From: Bacillota bacterium
GTDB taxonomy: Bacteria; Bacillota; Clostridia; Acetivibrionales; DSM-1351
Assembly: GCA_023444055.1 (NCBI GenBank)
Contig: JAEZRV010000066.1
Span: 1 to 64,000 of the forward strand
Direction: 5' to 3'
DNA: 64,000 nt
Part shown: positions 46,066 through 55,800 of the stretch, in pieces
Position numbering within the stretch: the stretch's first letter is position 1
Layout of the letters: each line of letters begins with the position of its first letter
Notes under the pieces: model-generated
The model's input: only the letters and a program-made list of their open reading frames with translations
What the model was told of the DNA's origin: nothing
Database searches by the model: none
Translations under genes and position numbers: made by a program

Positions 46066-49000
46066 TCAAAATGGAGTTCAGCAATACTATCAGGCTATTC
46101 GAGATAGGCTGAAGAATTACATAAAGTCCGATTACTTAGCTAACAGCGAAACGCTGTTGCTGTATGTGGATGACCTTCTTGGCGAACTGTGTTCTAAATA
46201 TACGAACATCGCCCAAGAGCCATATATCGAAACCTCGGCTTCCTATAAGAAAATTGCGGATGGAATAAAGAACTCTCAACATATAGAATCAGGAGTGAAG
46301 GACTCTCTGCTAAAACTTGTCTCAAATGGTCTGGGCATATTTCCAGACCCATATGAACATCAGGTTATGTCACTGGAATACTTCCTGGCAGGCCGAGATT
46401 TGTTCGTTTCCACTGGTACTGGTTCAGGTAAAACTGAGTGCTTCCTTTGGCCCATTATTGCGAAGTGTTTTAGAGAGGCAAAAAGTCGTCCAGATGACTT
46501 CAAAAAAGAAGCTGTTCGAACACTTATCATCTATCCTATGAACGCGCTTGTTTCTGACCAATTGGCAAGGTTTAGGAAGATTATTGGCAGTGAAAAGTTC
46601 AAAGAAATTTTTACTAGTGATACACAGGCAATACGCATACCCCATTTTGGAATGTACACAGGCAGAACGCCATACGCAGGTGACGCTAAAGCTACAAGTA
46701 GTCGTAAACTTGCAGCCACGTTTCGTGAACACTATTTGGTTGACGAAAATGCAGACATGGGCATCCAAGAACAACAATATAAAAATATAGAAGGATTGGA
46801 AAGCATAAATAAATACCCAGCTAGATTTGGACAAGATGGGCTTAAAGTATTTATTGATAACCTTGAGAAAAACATTCATAAGCCATCTTCATATGATGCT
46901 GAACTTATTACTCGTTTTGAAATGCAAGGTTGTCCGCCGGATATTCTGATTACAAACTACTCAATGTTAGAGTATATGCTTATGCGTCAGCGCGAAGCTA
47001 ATATCTGGAATAAAACAAAAGAATGGCTTGATGCATCATCTGATAACAGATTACTCATCGTTTTAGACGAGGCGCATATGTACCGCGGATCAGCTGGCGG
47101 AGAAATTGCACTCTTGCTGGAACGATTGTTTTCCCGCTTGGGAATTTCAAATGAAAAAGTTCAATTTATTCTTACGACCGCGAGTATGCCACAAGACGAA
47201 CAAGATGCAATTAATAATTTCTACTCTGGACTTACAGGAAAAAATTCTTCTTGCGAGCTTATTTTTGGTTCGAAAGAGCCAGTCCCTGATGAAGTGGAGA
47301 TAAAAACAGACATTGATGCATTGGCTTCGATAGGCTCTGACCAAGTGCTAGGCGAAGGTATCACCAAGAGGATTATGTCTTTTGCTTCTGCTGTATTCTA
47401 TATGAACTTGCCCGACCAAATTAGTCGAAGCGATGCTCAAGAATGGCTATATGACAATTTACCAAAGTATGAGGCATTTGTTTTGCTAAACAAACTCTGC
47501 CGCGATGGCGCAAAGTCATACAGCGAAATCAAGAATAAATTGTTTGGCGTTCATGCAAATTCAGAAAAAGCATTGGATGTATTATTGGTATTGGTATCTC
47601 TTGCTGCAAAAGATGGAAACATCCTGTTCCCTGTACGTCTTCATATGTTCTTACGTGGACTACAAGGACTTTATGCATGTTCAAACCCAAAATGCACTTG
47701 TGCGAAACATTCAGAAAGCGAAAAACTCCCCCTCGGAAAGGTAATCTCTATTTCACGGAATAAATGTGAATGTGGTGGTAGGGTTTACGAACTTGTCAAT
47801 CATATAAAATGTGGTGCGTTATACCTTAGAGTCTATGTTCAAAAAAACGAGGGACAACCACATTGGTATGTCTTTACACAGCGTGGATTAAACGGAGATG
47901 TCAATTCTCTGATAGAGATGTTGCTTTATGTAGTTCCTCAAAACTATCAAAAGAGAAAGAACGACAAGTTAGGTGCTCTTGACCCATTGACGGGCAAACT
48001 TTACTTATCACCCAAAGACGACGATACTTTGCTCTCAGTTGTCTATAGCGAATTTGACTTAAAGTCAAAATCGTTCAACTTTGGTGTTTGCCCAAAATGC
48101 AAAAAGCCTATGACTTTGAAGAAACCAGTTGATTTGTCGACAAAAGGAAATATTCCGTTCTACAACTTAACAAAGGCACAGTTTGAGCTACAGCCTCCAA
48201 AAAAGACAGAACTAATCAACCAAGGCAAGAAGGTACTATTATTTTCAGATTCACGTCAGAATGCCGCGAAACTTGCCAGAGACTTATCGAAATCTTCAGA
48301 TGCAGATACATTTCGGCAGGCTGTTATGCTTTCAACGCTTCTGCTAAAAATCGATGGCAAAGAACACCCATTGGCTCACTTATACCCAGCTTTTTTGGAT
48401 GTTTGTATTCAAAACAACCTTACGTTCTTTAGTGAAAGTGAAACCTGCAAAAATAAATTTACTGATGACAAGTACAAATTTGCCAATGCTAAAGCCAGAG
48501 AACAGAGGCGAGGAAAAGCCATTGATTACACTGCCCAGTCCTCGGAATATCTTTCTTTGCCTGATGATTACTACGAACAATTGCTAAAATTTTTTACAGA
48601 GAGTCCTCGATCTTTCAAGGATATCGGTATTGGATTTTTAGCACCTTTATCATCAGCTCTTGAAAATTGCATAGATGATTTAGAAGACTTAGGAATAACC
48701 ATAGAGAAAGATACTCTTTATCAATTGCTCGTACTGCTTTTTTGGGATGTTATGGACGATAGTGCCGCTCTTGGAGAAACAATTCAGGATGATATAAGAA
48801 TGGAGCTTCGTGGACGCAGTAAGAATCCGAAGTTCGGTTTGGATTATGACTTCTATTCAGATTTAGATAAAGGCCTCCTTAAGCGAATTCAGGAGTTGCT
48901 TAATATCGACACAGTTATGACATCAAAGGTTCTTGGGAAGGTGCGAGAACTCTTTTTTGCCTCATCATCAACTAATCGCTACTACATAAAGTTAGGAGCT

Positions 49001-51283
49001 GTTAAGATTGAACTTGCTGACAAAGATTTTATTTGGTATCGCTGTGTTAAGTGTGGGAAACTGTCTCCGTTCAAGATTGGTGGCTATTGTGGAGCTTGTT
49101 TCGAATCGGAAGATTTAATTCCTATCGGAGAACAGGACCTATCTCGCTTTGATTTTTGGCGTATACCTGTTTTGAAGGCTCTAAAGAAAATCGACAGCAT
49201 ACACAAAATAGATACTGAAGAACATACTGCACAGCTATCCCATAAAGAAATCCAAAGTGATATTTGGAGTCGCACAGAAAAGTATGAAATGCGCTTCCAA
49301 GATATCAACGCAGGAGAGGATGGTGAAGATGCCATCGATGTTTTGAGTTGCACAACAACCATGGAAGTTGGTATAGATATTGGCTCGTTGACTGCAGTTG
49401 GGCTTCGTAACATACCACCTATGAGAGAAAACTACCAGCAAAGAGCCGGTCGTGCAGGTCGTAAAAACACAGGTATTTCTACAATTGTAACATATGCTTC
49501 TGGAGGGACGCACGATAGCCACTACTTTTTACATCCTGACGAGATGATATCTGGATCACCACGAAAACCGTGGATAGACAGAGATAATCCGAAAATTAAG
49601 CAAAGGCATATCAATATGATGGTTTTGAATGGGTTCATGTCTACATCGGATATGAGCAGTCAATTCGATGGAATTGGTGACATAGGAATTATTACATTCT
49701 GTGAGCAATACGGTGAAAATTTTATAGAATTTGCTGGTGAATTCGCAAAAATCTCAAGATTATCTACAGATGTAACGAACGCTCGTTTCCGTGAAATATG
49801 TCAAAGCGTATTAGCAGAAGGTAAGCGCGACGAGTACATTAACAATGACAAAGAGACCCCAGCATTTGACGTATTCTACCGCGAAGGCTTTATTCCGTCG
49901 TACTCCTTCCCTAAGAATGTTGTTAGGTTCTTTGTAGAGAAAAAATCTGTGCTAGGTAAAAAAGCACCAAGGGAAATTGAGTATGCTCCTGAGCGGGATA
50001 TTGCTGTGGCACTTAGCGAATACGCTCCTGGACGATTTATTACTATTGACAAAAAAATCTTTAAAAGTGGTGGTGTTTACGCTAATCCGAGACCTAGAGG
50101 ATTTGAAACGAATCAAGCTGAGTTCTACTTTAAGAACAGCGATTATTTCAAGGATATATATATTTGTTCTGAATGTAACTGGTTTGGATTGGAACATGAA
50201 GATTCTAAGCGCCAAGTTTGCCCATATTGCCGTGCACCTATCGTGAAAAATAAAATGTTGCGTCCTTGGGGATTCTCTCCAGTCAAAGGTGATGAGGTAA
50301 AATATGAAGACGAAGATGAGCAGTATACTTACGCAGAGGCTCCGTACTATTCATATGTACCAGAAGATACAAGTATGCAGAGTTATGGACAAAGCAATAT
50401 CAGTTTTGCAAATCTTCCTGACCGAAAAGTCTTGACTGTCAATATGGGTAAAAGCAAGAATGGATTTAATGTTTGTAAAAAATGCGGTGGAGCAGAGGTT
50501 ACTGATACTAACGCAAAAGGAACCTTTTCATTCTCGCAACCTTATCACGATAATAATCCGCTATGCCATCATGATGGAACTGTTGCTACCGGCATATATT
50601 TAGGATATGAGTTCTTAACGGACATGTTCATGCTAGACATATCCTACGACGCTACAAGACTTGTGGGCAATAGCAACGAAGAAGAAAAGTGTATTCTTCG
50701 TGCAGCTGTGACAACATTACACGAGGCATTAAAGAAAGCTGTTTCGCTTGTATTGGATATTGATTACAATGAAATTAGTGGCGGTTGGCGCCCGAGAATA
50801 AAGAACGATGAAAACTCACATATTGAAATGTTCTTTTACGACAACCTTACTAGCGGTGCCGGTTACTCTTCCCTAATTGGCTCCATTCTTGATGAAGTGC
50901 TTAATAGAGCACGAGTAATACTTTCAGAGTGTGAGTGTTCACGATCCTGCAAGAACTGCTTGGATAATTACTGGAATCAAAGAAACCATCAACTATTTGA
51001 TAGGCATGTTGGACTGCAATTACTTAACTACGCTCAATTTGGGCAGTTGCCAGATGATTATGATGATAGTGAACAGAGAGCATACCTCGTACCTTTGAAA
51101 AAACTAATAATAGAAGATGTAGGTGTACAGCAACCTAATTCAACAGTTGCTTTTGAGGTAATTCCTGCGATCCGAAAGAAGCCAGATAACACTAAAAAAA
51201 AGATATATTTGAATCCTTATGATTTGACAGATTGGCTTCCAAATGCGTTTATGAAATATAGAAATACAATAAGTAAAGAATAA
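46058..51283 (+). CDS. Giant superfamily 2 helicase with DUF1998/MZB C-terminus (Druantia DruE-like)
   Basis: 1741 residues. Walker A is GTGSGKTE at about 120-127, the DEAH box VLDEAHMYRG near 337, motif III ILTTASMPQ near 372 and motif VI QRAGRAGRK near 1127, an Lhr/YprA-type SF2 set spread by large insertions. Cysteine groups (CPKCKKPM, CVKCGKLSPF, CSECNWFG, CPYCRAPI) indicate several zinc ribbons. The C-terminus has CECSRSCKNCLDNYW near 1626, typical of DUF1998/MZB proteins. Size and architecture fit DruE of Druantia defence; other DUF1998 helicases such as DISARM DrmB are much shorter. Confidence 0.85.
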   Translation: MNNQNGVQQYYQAIRDRLKNYIKSDYLANSETLLLYVDDLLGELCSKYTNIAQEPYIETSASYKKIADGIKNSQHIESGVKDSLLKLVSNGLGIFPDPYEHQVMSLEYFLAGRDLFVSTGTGSGKTECFLWPIIAKCFREAKSRPDDFKKEAVRTLIIYPMNALVSDQLARFRKIIGSEKFKEIFTSDTQAIRIPHFGMYTGRTPYAGDAKATSSRKLAATFREHYLVDENADMGIQEQQYKNIEGLESINKYPARFGQDGLKVFIDNLEKNIHKPSSYDAELITRFEMQGCPPDILITNYSMLEYMLMRQREANIWNKTKEWLDASSDNRLLIVLDEAHMYRGSAGGEIALLLERLFSRLGISNEKVQFILTTASMPQDEQDAINNFYSGLTGKNSSCELIFGSKEPVPDEVEIKTDIDALASIGSDQVLGEGITKRIMSFASAVFYMNLPDQISRSDAQEWLYDNLPKYEAFVLLNKLCRDGAKSYSEIKNKLFGVHANSEKALDVLLVLVSLAAKDGNILFPVRLHMFLRGLQGLYACSNPKCTCAKHSESEKLPLGKVISISRNKCECGGRVYELVNHIKCGALYLRVYVQKNEGQPHWYVFTQRGLNGDVNSLIEMLLYVVPQNYQKRKNDKLGALDPLTGKLYLSPKDDDTLLSVVYSEFDLKSKSFNFGVCPKCKKPMTLKKPVDLSTKGNIPFYNLTKAQFELQPPKKTELINQGKKVLLFSDSRQNAAKLARDLSKSSDADTFRQAVMLSTLLLKIDGKEHPLAHLYPAFLDVCIQNNLTFFSESETCKNKFTDDKYKFANAKAREQRRGKAIDYTAQSSEYLSLPDDYYEQLLKFFTESPRSFKDIGIGFLAPLSSALENCIDDLEDLGITIEKDTLYQLLVLLFWDVMDDSAALGETIQDDIRMELRGRSKNPKFGLDYDFYSDLDKGLLKRIQELLNIDTVMTSKVLGKVRELFFASSSTNRYYIKLGAVKIELADKDFIWYRCVKCGKLSPFKIGGYCGACFESEDLIPIGEQDLSRFDFWRIPVLKALKKIDSIHKIDTEEHTAQLSHKEIQSDIWSRTEKYEMRFQDINAGEDGEDAIDVLSCTTTMEVGIDIGSLTAVGLRNIPPMRENYQQRAGRAGRKNTGISTIVTYASGGTHDSHYFLHPDEMISGSPRKPWIDRDNPKIKQRHINMMVLNGFMSTSDMSSQFDGIGDIGIITFCEQYGENFIEFAGEFAKISRLSTDVTNARFREICQSVLAEGKRDEYINNDKETPAFDVFYREGFIPSYSFPKNVVRFFVEKKSVLGKKAPREIEYAPERDIAVALSEYAPGRFITIDKKIFKSGGVYANPRPRGFETNQAEFYFKNSDYFKDIYICSECNWFGLEHEDSKRQVCPYCRAPIVKNKMLRPWGFSPVKGDEVKYEDEDEQYTYAEAPYYSYVPEDTSMQSYGQSNISFANLPDRKVLTVNMGKSKNGFNVCKKCGGAEVTDTNAKGTFSFSQPYHDNNPLCHHDGTVATGIYLGYEFLTDMFMLDISYDATRLVGNSNEEEKCILRAAVTTLHEALKKAVSLVLDIDYNEISGGWRPRIKNDENSHIEMFFYDNLTSGAGYSSLIGSILDEVLNRARVILSECECSRSCKNCLDNYWNQRNHQLFDRHVGLQLLNYAQFGQLPDDYDDSEQRAYLVPLKKLIIEDVGVQQPNSTVAFEVIPAIRKKPDNTKKKIYLNPYDLTDWLPNAFMKYRNTISKE

Positions 51284-51489
51284 AAAAGAGGCTAATTCAC
51301 TGTCACTACTCTTAAATTGATAAAGAGTTCTTTTAAGGAAATGGATAATTGCTTTTTAGACTCTGATTAAAAGAAAAACTAAGGTACACTTTTATATACT
51401 TTAAAAATAGTAATTACCTCAAAAAACAGTGGCCAATGAAATAATATAATGATATAATTATTGTAAATATATGTTTAGGAGAGATTTTA

Positions 51490-52347
51490 TTGCGAACAAG
51501 TAACTTATCACCTTTAAGATATCCAGGTGGAAAAGCTAAACTCACTAAATTTATTGCTGATTTAATTACTTTTAATAAGTTGGAAGGATGTACTTATGTT
51601 GAAGTATTTGCCGGTGGAGCTGGTGCAGCATTGGCCTTGTTATATAACAAAATTGTGGATCAAATAGCGATAAATGATTATGATAAAGGAATATATGCTA
51701 TATGGTATTCTATTTTAAATAATACTGAAGATTTTTGTGAACGTATTAATAACATTCCTGTTTCAATAGATGAGTGGCATAGACAGAAAGTGATTTATAG
51801 AACTACGGATAACTTACTTGATTTAGGATTTTCAACATTTTTTCTAAATAGGACGAATAGGTCAGGTATAATAAAAGGTGGAGCAATAGGAGGACTAGAG
51901 CAAAAAGGTGAGTATAAAATTGATTGTAGATTTACAAAAGATGAATTAATAAAAAGAGTTCGTATGATTGCTACTTTTAGAGAGCGAATATCATTGTCTT
52001 GTTTAGATGCTGGAGAATTTATTAGAACTAAGCTTAATGAAATTCCAGATAAGTCACTTATATATTTTGATCCTCCGTATTTTAAGCAGGGGCCAGAACT
52101 GTATACGAATTTTTATAAGGATGATGACCACAAAGAACTTTCAAATTTAATAAGGGAATATGTTAGACAGCCTTGGATTATTACTTATGATAATTGTGAT
52201 GATATTTCGACTTTATATAGTGATTTTAAGCAAGAAAAATATTCTCTCAACTATAGCGTTAATAGCAAATATAAAGGAAAAGAAATTATTATTTATAGTA
52301 ATGAACTTGCTCCATGTAATTCGGAAAATATTAATTATTGTGTATAG
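51490..52347 (+). CDS. D12-class DNA adenine N6-methyltransferase (Dam-like)
   Basis: A 285-residue enzyme transferring methyl from SAM to adenine N6. Motif I is YVEVFAGGAGAALALL near residue 38 after PLRYPGGKAKL, and motif IV is IYFDPPYF near 194 (DPPY). Start is TTG with AGGAG 8 bases before. It is the last gene before the transposon end, about 200 bases after the helicase gene. It may mark self DNA for the helicase system or be a lone methylase; no matching endonuclease is seen. Confidence 0.88.
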   Translation: MRTSNLSPLRYPGGKAKLTKFIADLITFNKLEGCTYVEVFAGGAGAALALLYNKIVDQIAINDYDKGIYAIWYSILNNTEDFCERINNIPVSIDEWHRQKVIYRTTDNLLDLGFSTFFLNRTNRSGIIKGGAIGGLEQKGEYKIDCRFTKDELIKRVRMIATFRERISLSCLDAGEFIRTKLNEIPDKSLIYFDPPYFKQGPELYTNFYKDDDHKELSNLIREYVRQPWIITYDNCDDISTLYSDFKQEKYSLNYSVNSKYKGKEIIIYSNELAPCNSENINYCV

Positions 52348-52368
52348 AATATACGTAAGAAATATTAA

Positions 52369-52429
52369 AAATAAAAACATTTTAGTAAATGACTTGTTTT
52401 ATACAAGAAATACTAAAATGTTTTTATTT
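52369..52429. terminator. Long-stem terminator at the element's inner left end
   Basis: AAATAAAAACATTTTAGTA pairs with TACTAAAATGTTTTTATTT, a 19-bp perfect stem with a loop of about 23 bases. It may shield cargo and chromosome from each other. Confidence 0.75.
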
Positions 52430-52541
52430 GCTATTACTTATATAGAAAATTTTTTTGAAACTATAAGCTTTATAAAATATAATATCGGCAAATAGTGCAT
52501 TTAAACAAAAAGTTTAGTTAAAAATAAATAGACATTAAAAT

Positions 52542-52685
52542 TTCCAAACTGTTTTTAAATACAAATAATGGAGAAATAGTATTTATAATTACTATTTCCA
52601 AACTGTATTAAAAAAAATGTATTTATTTTATACAATAATACTATGCTAGATATTATAAAATTCCAATCTGTTTTCAAAACCTACA
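52542..52685. promoter_or_regulatory. Transposon left end: three dispersed TnsB-type sites
   Basis: Read inward, the end begins TGTAGG. TTCCAAACTG at 52542 and 52596 and TTCCAATCTG at 52661 are the reverse complements of the CAGTTTGGAA and CAGATTGGAA sites at the other end. Wide spacing (54 and 65 bases) mirrors the Tn7 left end. Confidence 0.9.
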
Positions 52686-52699
52686 GTATGCATCTTTTT
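52686..52699. repeat. Target-site duplication GTATG and right arm of the glmS terminator
   Basis: GTATG (52686-52690) duplicates 27936-27940. With CATCTTTTT (52691-52699) it completes the interrupted terminator stem. Confidence 0.9.
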
Positions 52700-52873
52700 C
52701 TGATAAAGGTAGATTTTACCTAGTATAAATTCTTTAATCAATCAAGAAATTGTCGTAACATGTACAATATGGAAGTAAAGTTATATAATATTGGTAATGT
52801 TGTTATGTAAGCAGTATATAATTTAGGAAGTATATATAGAAGGATATTTTTTACTGTGAAGGGGCCGGTAGCA

Positions 52874-55800
52874 ATGGATAAGAAAATAGAAATTGAAGGA
52901 TTATATAGTGATGTTGTGAATTTTGCGATGCAACAAAACTACGTTCCAATCGTAAAAAAACTGGTTGTAAAAAATCTTACTGAAGAAGAGATTAGAGATA
53001 TAGATGTTGTAATTACAGCAGAACCTGACTTTACATATGAATGGTCAACGCGGATTGAAACAATTCCTGCTTTACAGTCAATAGAATTAGGTGTTGTTGA
53101 TATTAAATTATCACCAAACTTTTTATATAGCTTAACAGAAAAAATGGCAGGAACAATTATTATAAAGGTAAAACGCGGTGAAACTGTATTTGATAATACA
53201 ATACACAGGATTGATATTTTGGCCTATGATGAATGGAGTGGCACTATAATTATGCCAGAGGTAGTCTGTGCATTTATTACCCCTAACCACCCGAATATTA
53301 CAGAGATTATTATAAAATCAAAACAAATATTGCAGAAATGGTGTGGAAGTCCCTCTTTTACAGGATACCAGAGCAACAATCCCAATACGGTAAAAATACA
53401 AATGGCGGCAATATACTCAGCACTACAAAAGGAAAACATTGCTTATTGTATGCCTCCAGCAAGCTATGAAATTATAGGTCAGCGTGTGCGCCTATGTGAT
53501 AGCGTACTTTTACAAAAAATGGGTACATGTCTCGATTTATCACTATTGTATGCGAGTTGCCTCGAAGCGGTAGGACTATATCCAGTGCTTATTTTCTTAA
53601 AAGGACATGCGTTTGTAGGTTGTTGGCTTGAAGAGCAATGTTTTGCTGAATGTGTACAAGATGATATTTCCATGATAACAAAGAGAATAGCAGAAGGAAT
53701 TAATGAGATTTGTCTTGTAGAGTGCACTTGCTATGTAGCAGGCAAAACAATAATGTTTGACGATGCGGTTAAAACCGCAAAAAATAACTTATCTGATATT
53801 AATCAGTTTGAATTTCTTATTGATATAAAACGTACCCGTGGTAGTGGTATAAGACCAATACCACTGCGTAAGACTTCCGATGATGGAGAAATTATCTGTA
53901 ACGAATTGGAATTTGTACATAGCGGAAATGAAAATGTGGCAATGGCTCCAAAAGAGTTGGAGATGTATGAGAAAATAAACAATGTAGATCATATCGATAT
54001 AACTCGTCAGCAAGTATGGGAGCGTAAGCTTTTGGACTTGAGTTTGAGGAATACCTTGGTAAGTTTTCGTGTTACAAAAAATGCTATCCAGTTGATGGTT
54101 AGCCAATTAAGTGAACTGGAGGATGCATTGGCAGGAGGACAGGAATTTCAAATTTTGCCAAAACCTAAAGATTGGGAAAATACTCCGCGTGATTCCAAAA
54201 TTTACGCCATAGAAAACCAGAATTCAGTTCTGGAGAGCCTGTCCAGGACTGAATTCTCAAATAAAAGGATTAGGACTTTTATCGAAGAAAAAGAAATATC
54301 ATATCATATTACCAGCTTATATCGGCAGGCGAAGGTAAGCCTGGAGGAGAATGGAACCAATACGCTTTATTTAGCGTTAGGTTTTTTAAAATGGTATGAG
54401 TCAGATGTCAGTGAAAAGGAAAGATATGCACCTATTGTATTAATTCCTATCGATATTGTCCGCAAGTCAGCGCAAAAAGGTTATGTCATTCGTATACGAG
54501 ATGAAGAACCTCAAATGAATATTACATTACTTGAAATGTTACGGCAGGATTTTGGCTTGACAATAGGGGGGTTAGATCCACTGCCAACGGACGAAAGCGG
54601 AATTGACTTGAAAAGGGTATTCAACACAATACGCCAAGCAGTCATGGAAAAGTCCAGATGGGATGTTGAAGAATTAGCCTTTATTGGTTTGTTTTCATTT
54701 AGCCAATTTATTATGTGGAATGATATTCGTAATCGTTCAGATGATTTGAAGAAAAATAAAATTGTTGCCAGTTTATTGACTGGAAAGATGGAGTGGGAGT
54801 CAAGTGAAGATTTTCCATCTCCCGATGCATTGGATGATACTTTTAGGCCAATGGATTTAGCAGTACCTATTAGTGCCGATTCATCACAGCTTTCAGCTAT
54901 TTGCGCGGCAGGCAATGGTAATAGCTTCGTATTACATGGACCTCCGGGAACAGGTAAATCACAGACAATAACAAATATTATTGCAAACGCATTATTTCAA
55001 GGGAAGTCTGTATTATTTATTGCCGAAAAAATGGCGGCTCTTTCTGTGGTTCAAAAAAGATTAGAGTCAATTGGACTTGCACCCTTTTGCTTAGAGCTAC
55101 ATTCTAATAAGGCAAAGAAGAAAGATGTACTTGAACAGTTAGATAAGGTTCTTGGTATTGGAAAAATTAAAGCGCCACAAGAATATACAGATCAAGCAAC
55201 CCGTTTGCATGAGTTACGAAAAAAATTAAATGATGTAGTTGAAGCTATCCATAAAAAACGAAACTTTGGATTTTCACTTTATGATGCGGTTATCCGATTT
55301 GAACAATACAAAGACTATTCCGATTGCGTGAAATTTACACAGGAACAAATAGAAGCGCTTATACCGCAAAGATACACGCTTTGGATAGATACGGTGAACC
55401 AACTAAAAATTGCAGCAAAAGAATGCGGTGGCATATATAATAATCCGTTAAGTGAGTTTGCAAACTGTATCTATTCTCAGGAAATTAAAAGTGAAATAAG
55501 TGAGGATTTAAAAGGTTGTGCAGTGGCTGTTCAGGGTTTGCAAACCATGATTTTAAAACTCAACAAAATAATAGGTATAAAAGATGTTGAAACGCACCAT
55601 CAGGTTAGTTCTGTTATAAAATTAATTGAACTGCTGAATCAAACCGATTTTATACCGGTCAGATTGTTCGAAAATCAGGAGCTTACCTTGCTCAAAGAAA
55701 AAGTTATAAAAGTTTGTGAATGCGGAGAAAAACGTGATGAACTTGAGAGAAAGCTACTTTCAGTTTTTTCTGAGACCATTCTGACTTTTGATGATGTAGT

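Larger units (their letters stand above)
27941..52685 (+). mobile_element. Complete Tn7-like transposon with tnsABCDE and defence-type cargo
   Basis: Both ends start TGTAG read inward and share ACAGATTGGAATTTT; their first 23 bases differ at three positions. A perfect 5-bp duplication GTATG flanks the element at 27936-27940 and 52686-52690. Core genes are tnsA, tnsB, tnsC, tnsD and tnsE. The tnsA-side end faces glmS, the same orientation as classical Tn7. Intact ends, perfect duplication and open core genes suggest a recent, possibly active insertion. It begins about 119 bases after the glmS stop, farther than in the classical attTn7. Confidence 0.95.

Noticed and set aside
42030..51283. DISARM system
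   Set aside because: The DUF1998 protein is a single 1741-residue helicase and no DrmA, PLD protein or SNF2 partner is seen.
52160..52495. 111-codon hydrophobic frame at the transposon's inner end
   Set aside because: It overlaps the methyltransferase in another frame and runs through the terminator hairpin; composition reflects AT-rich sequence.
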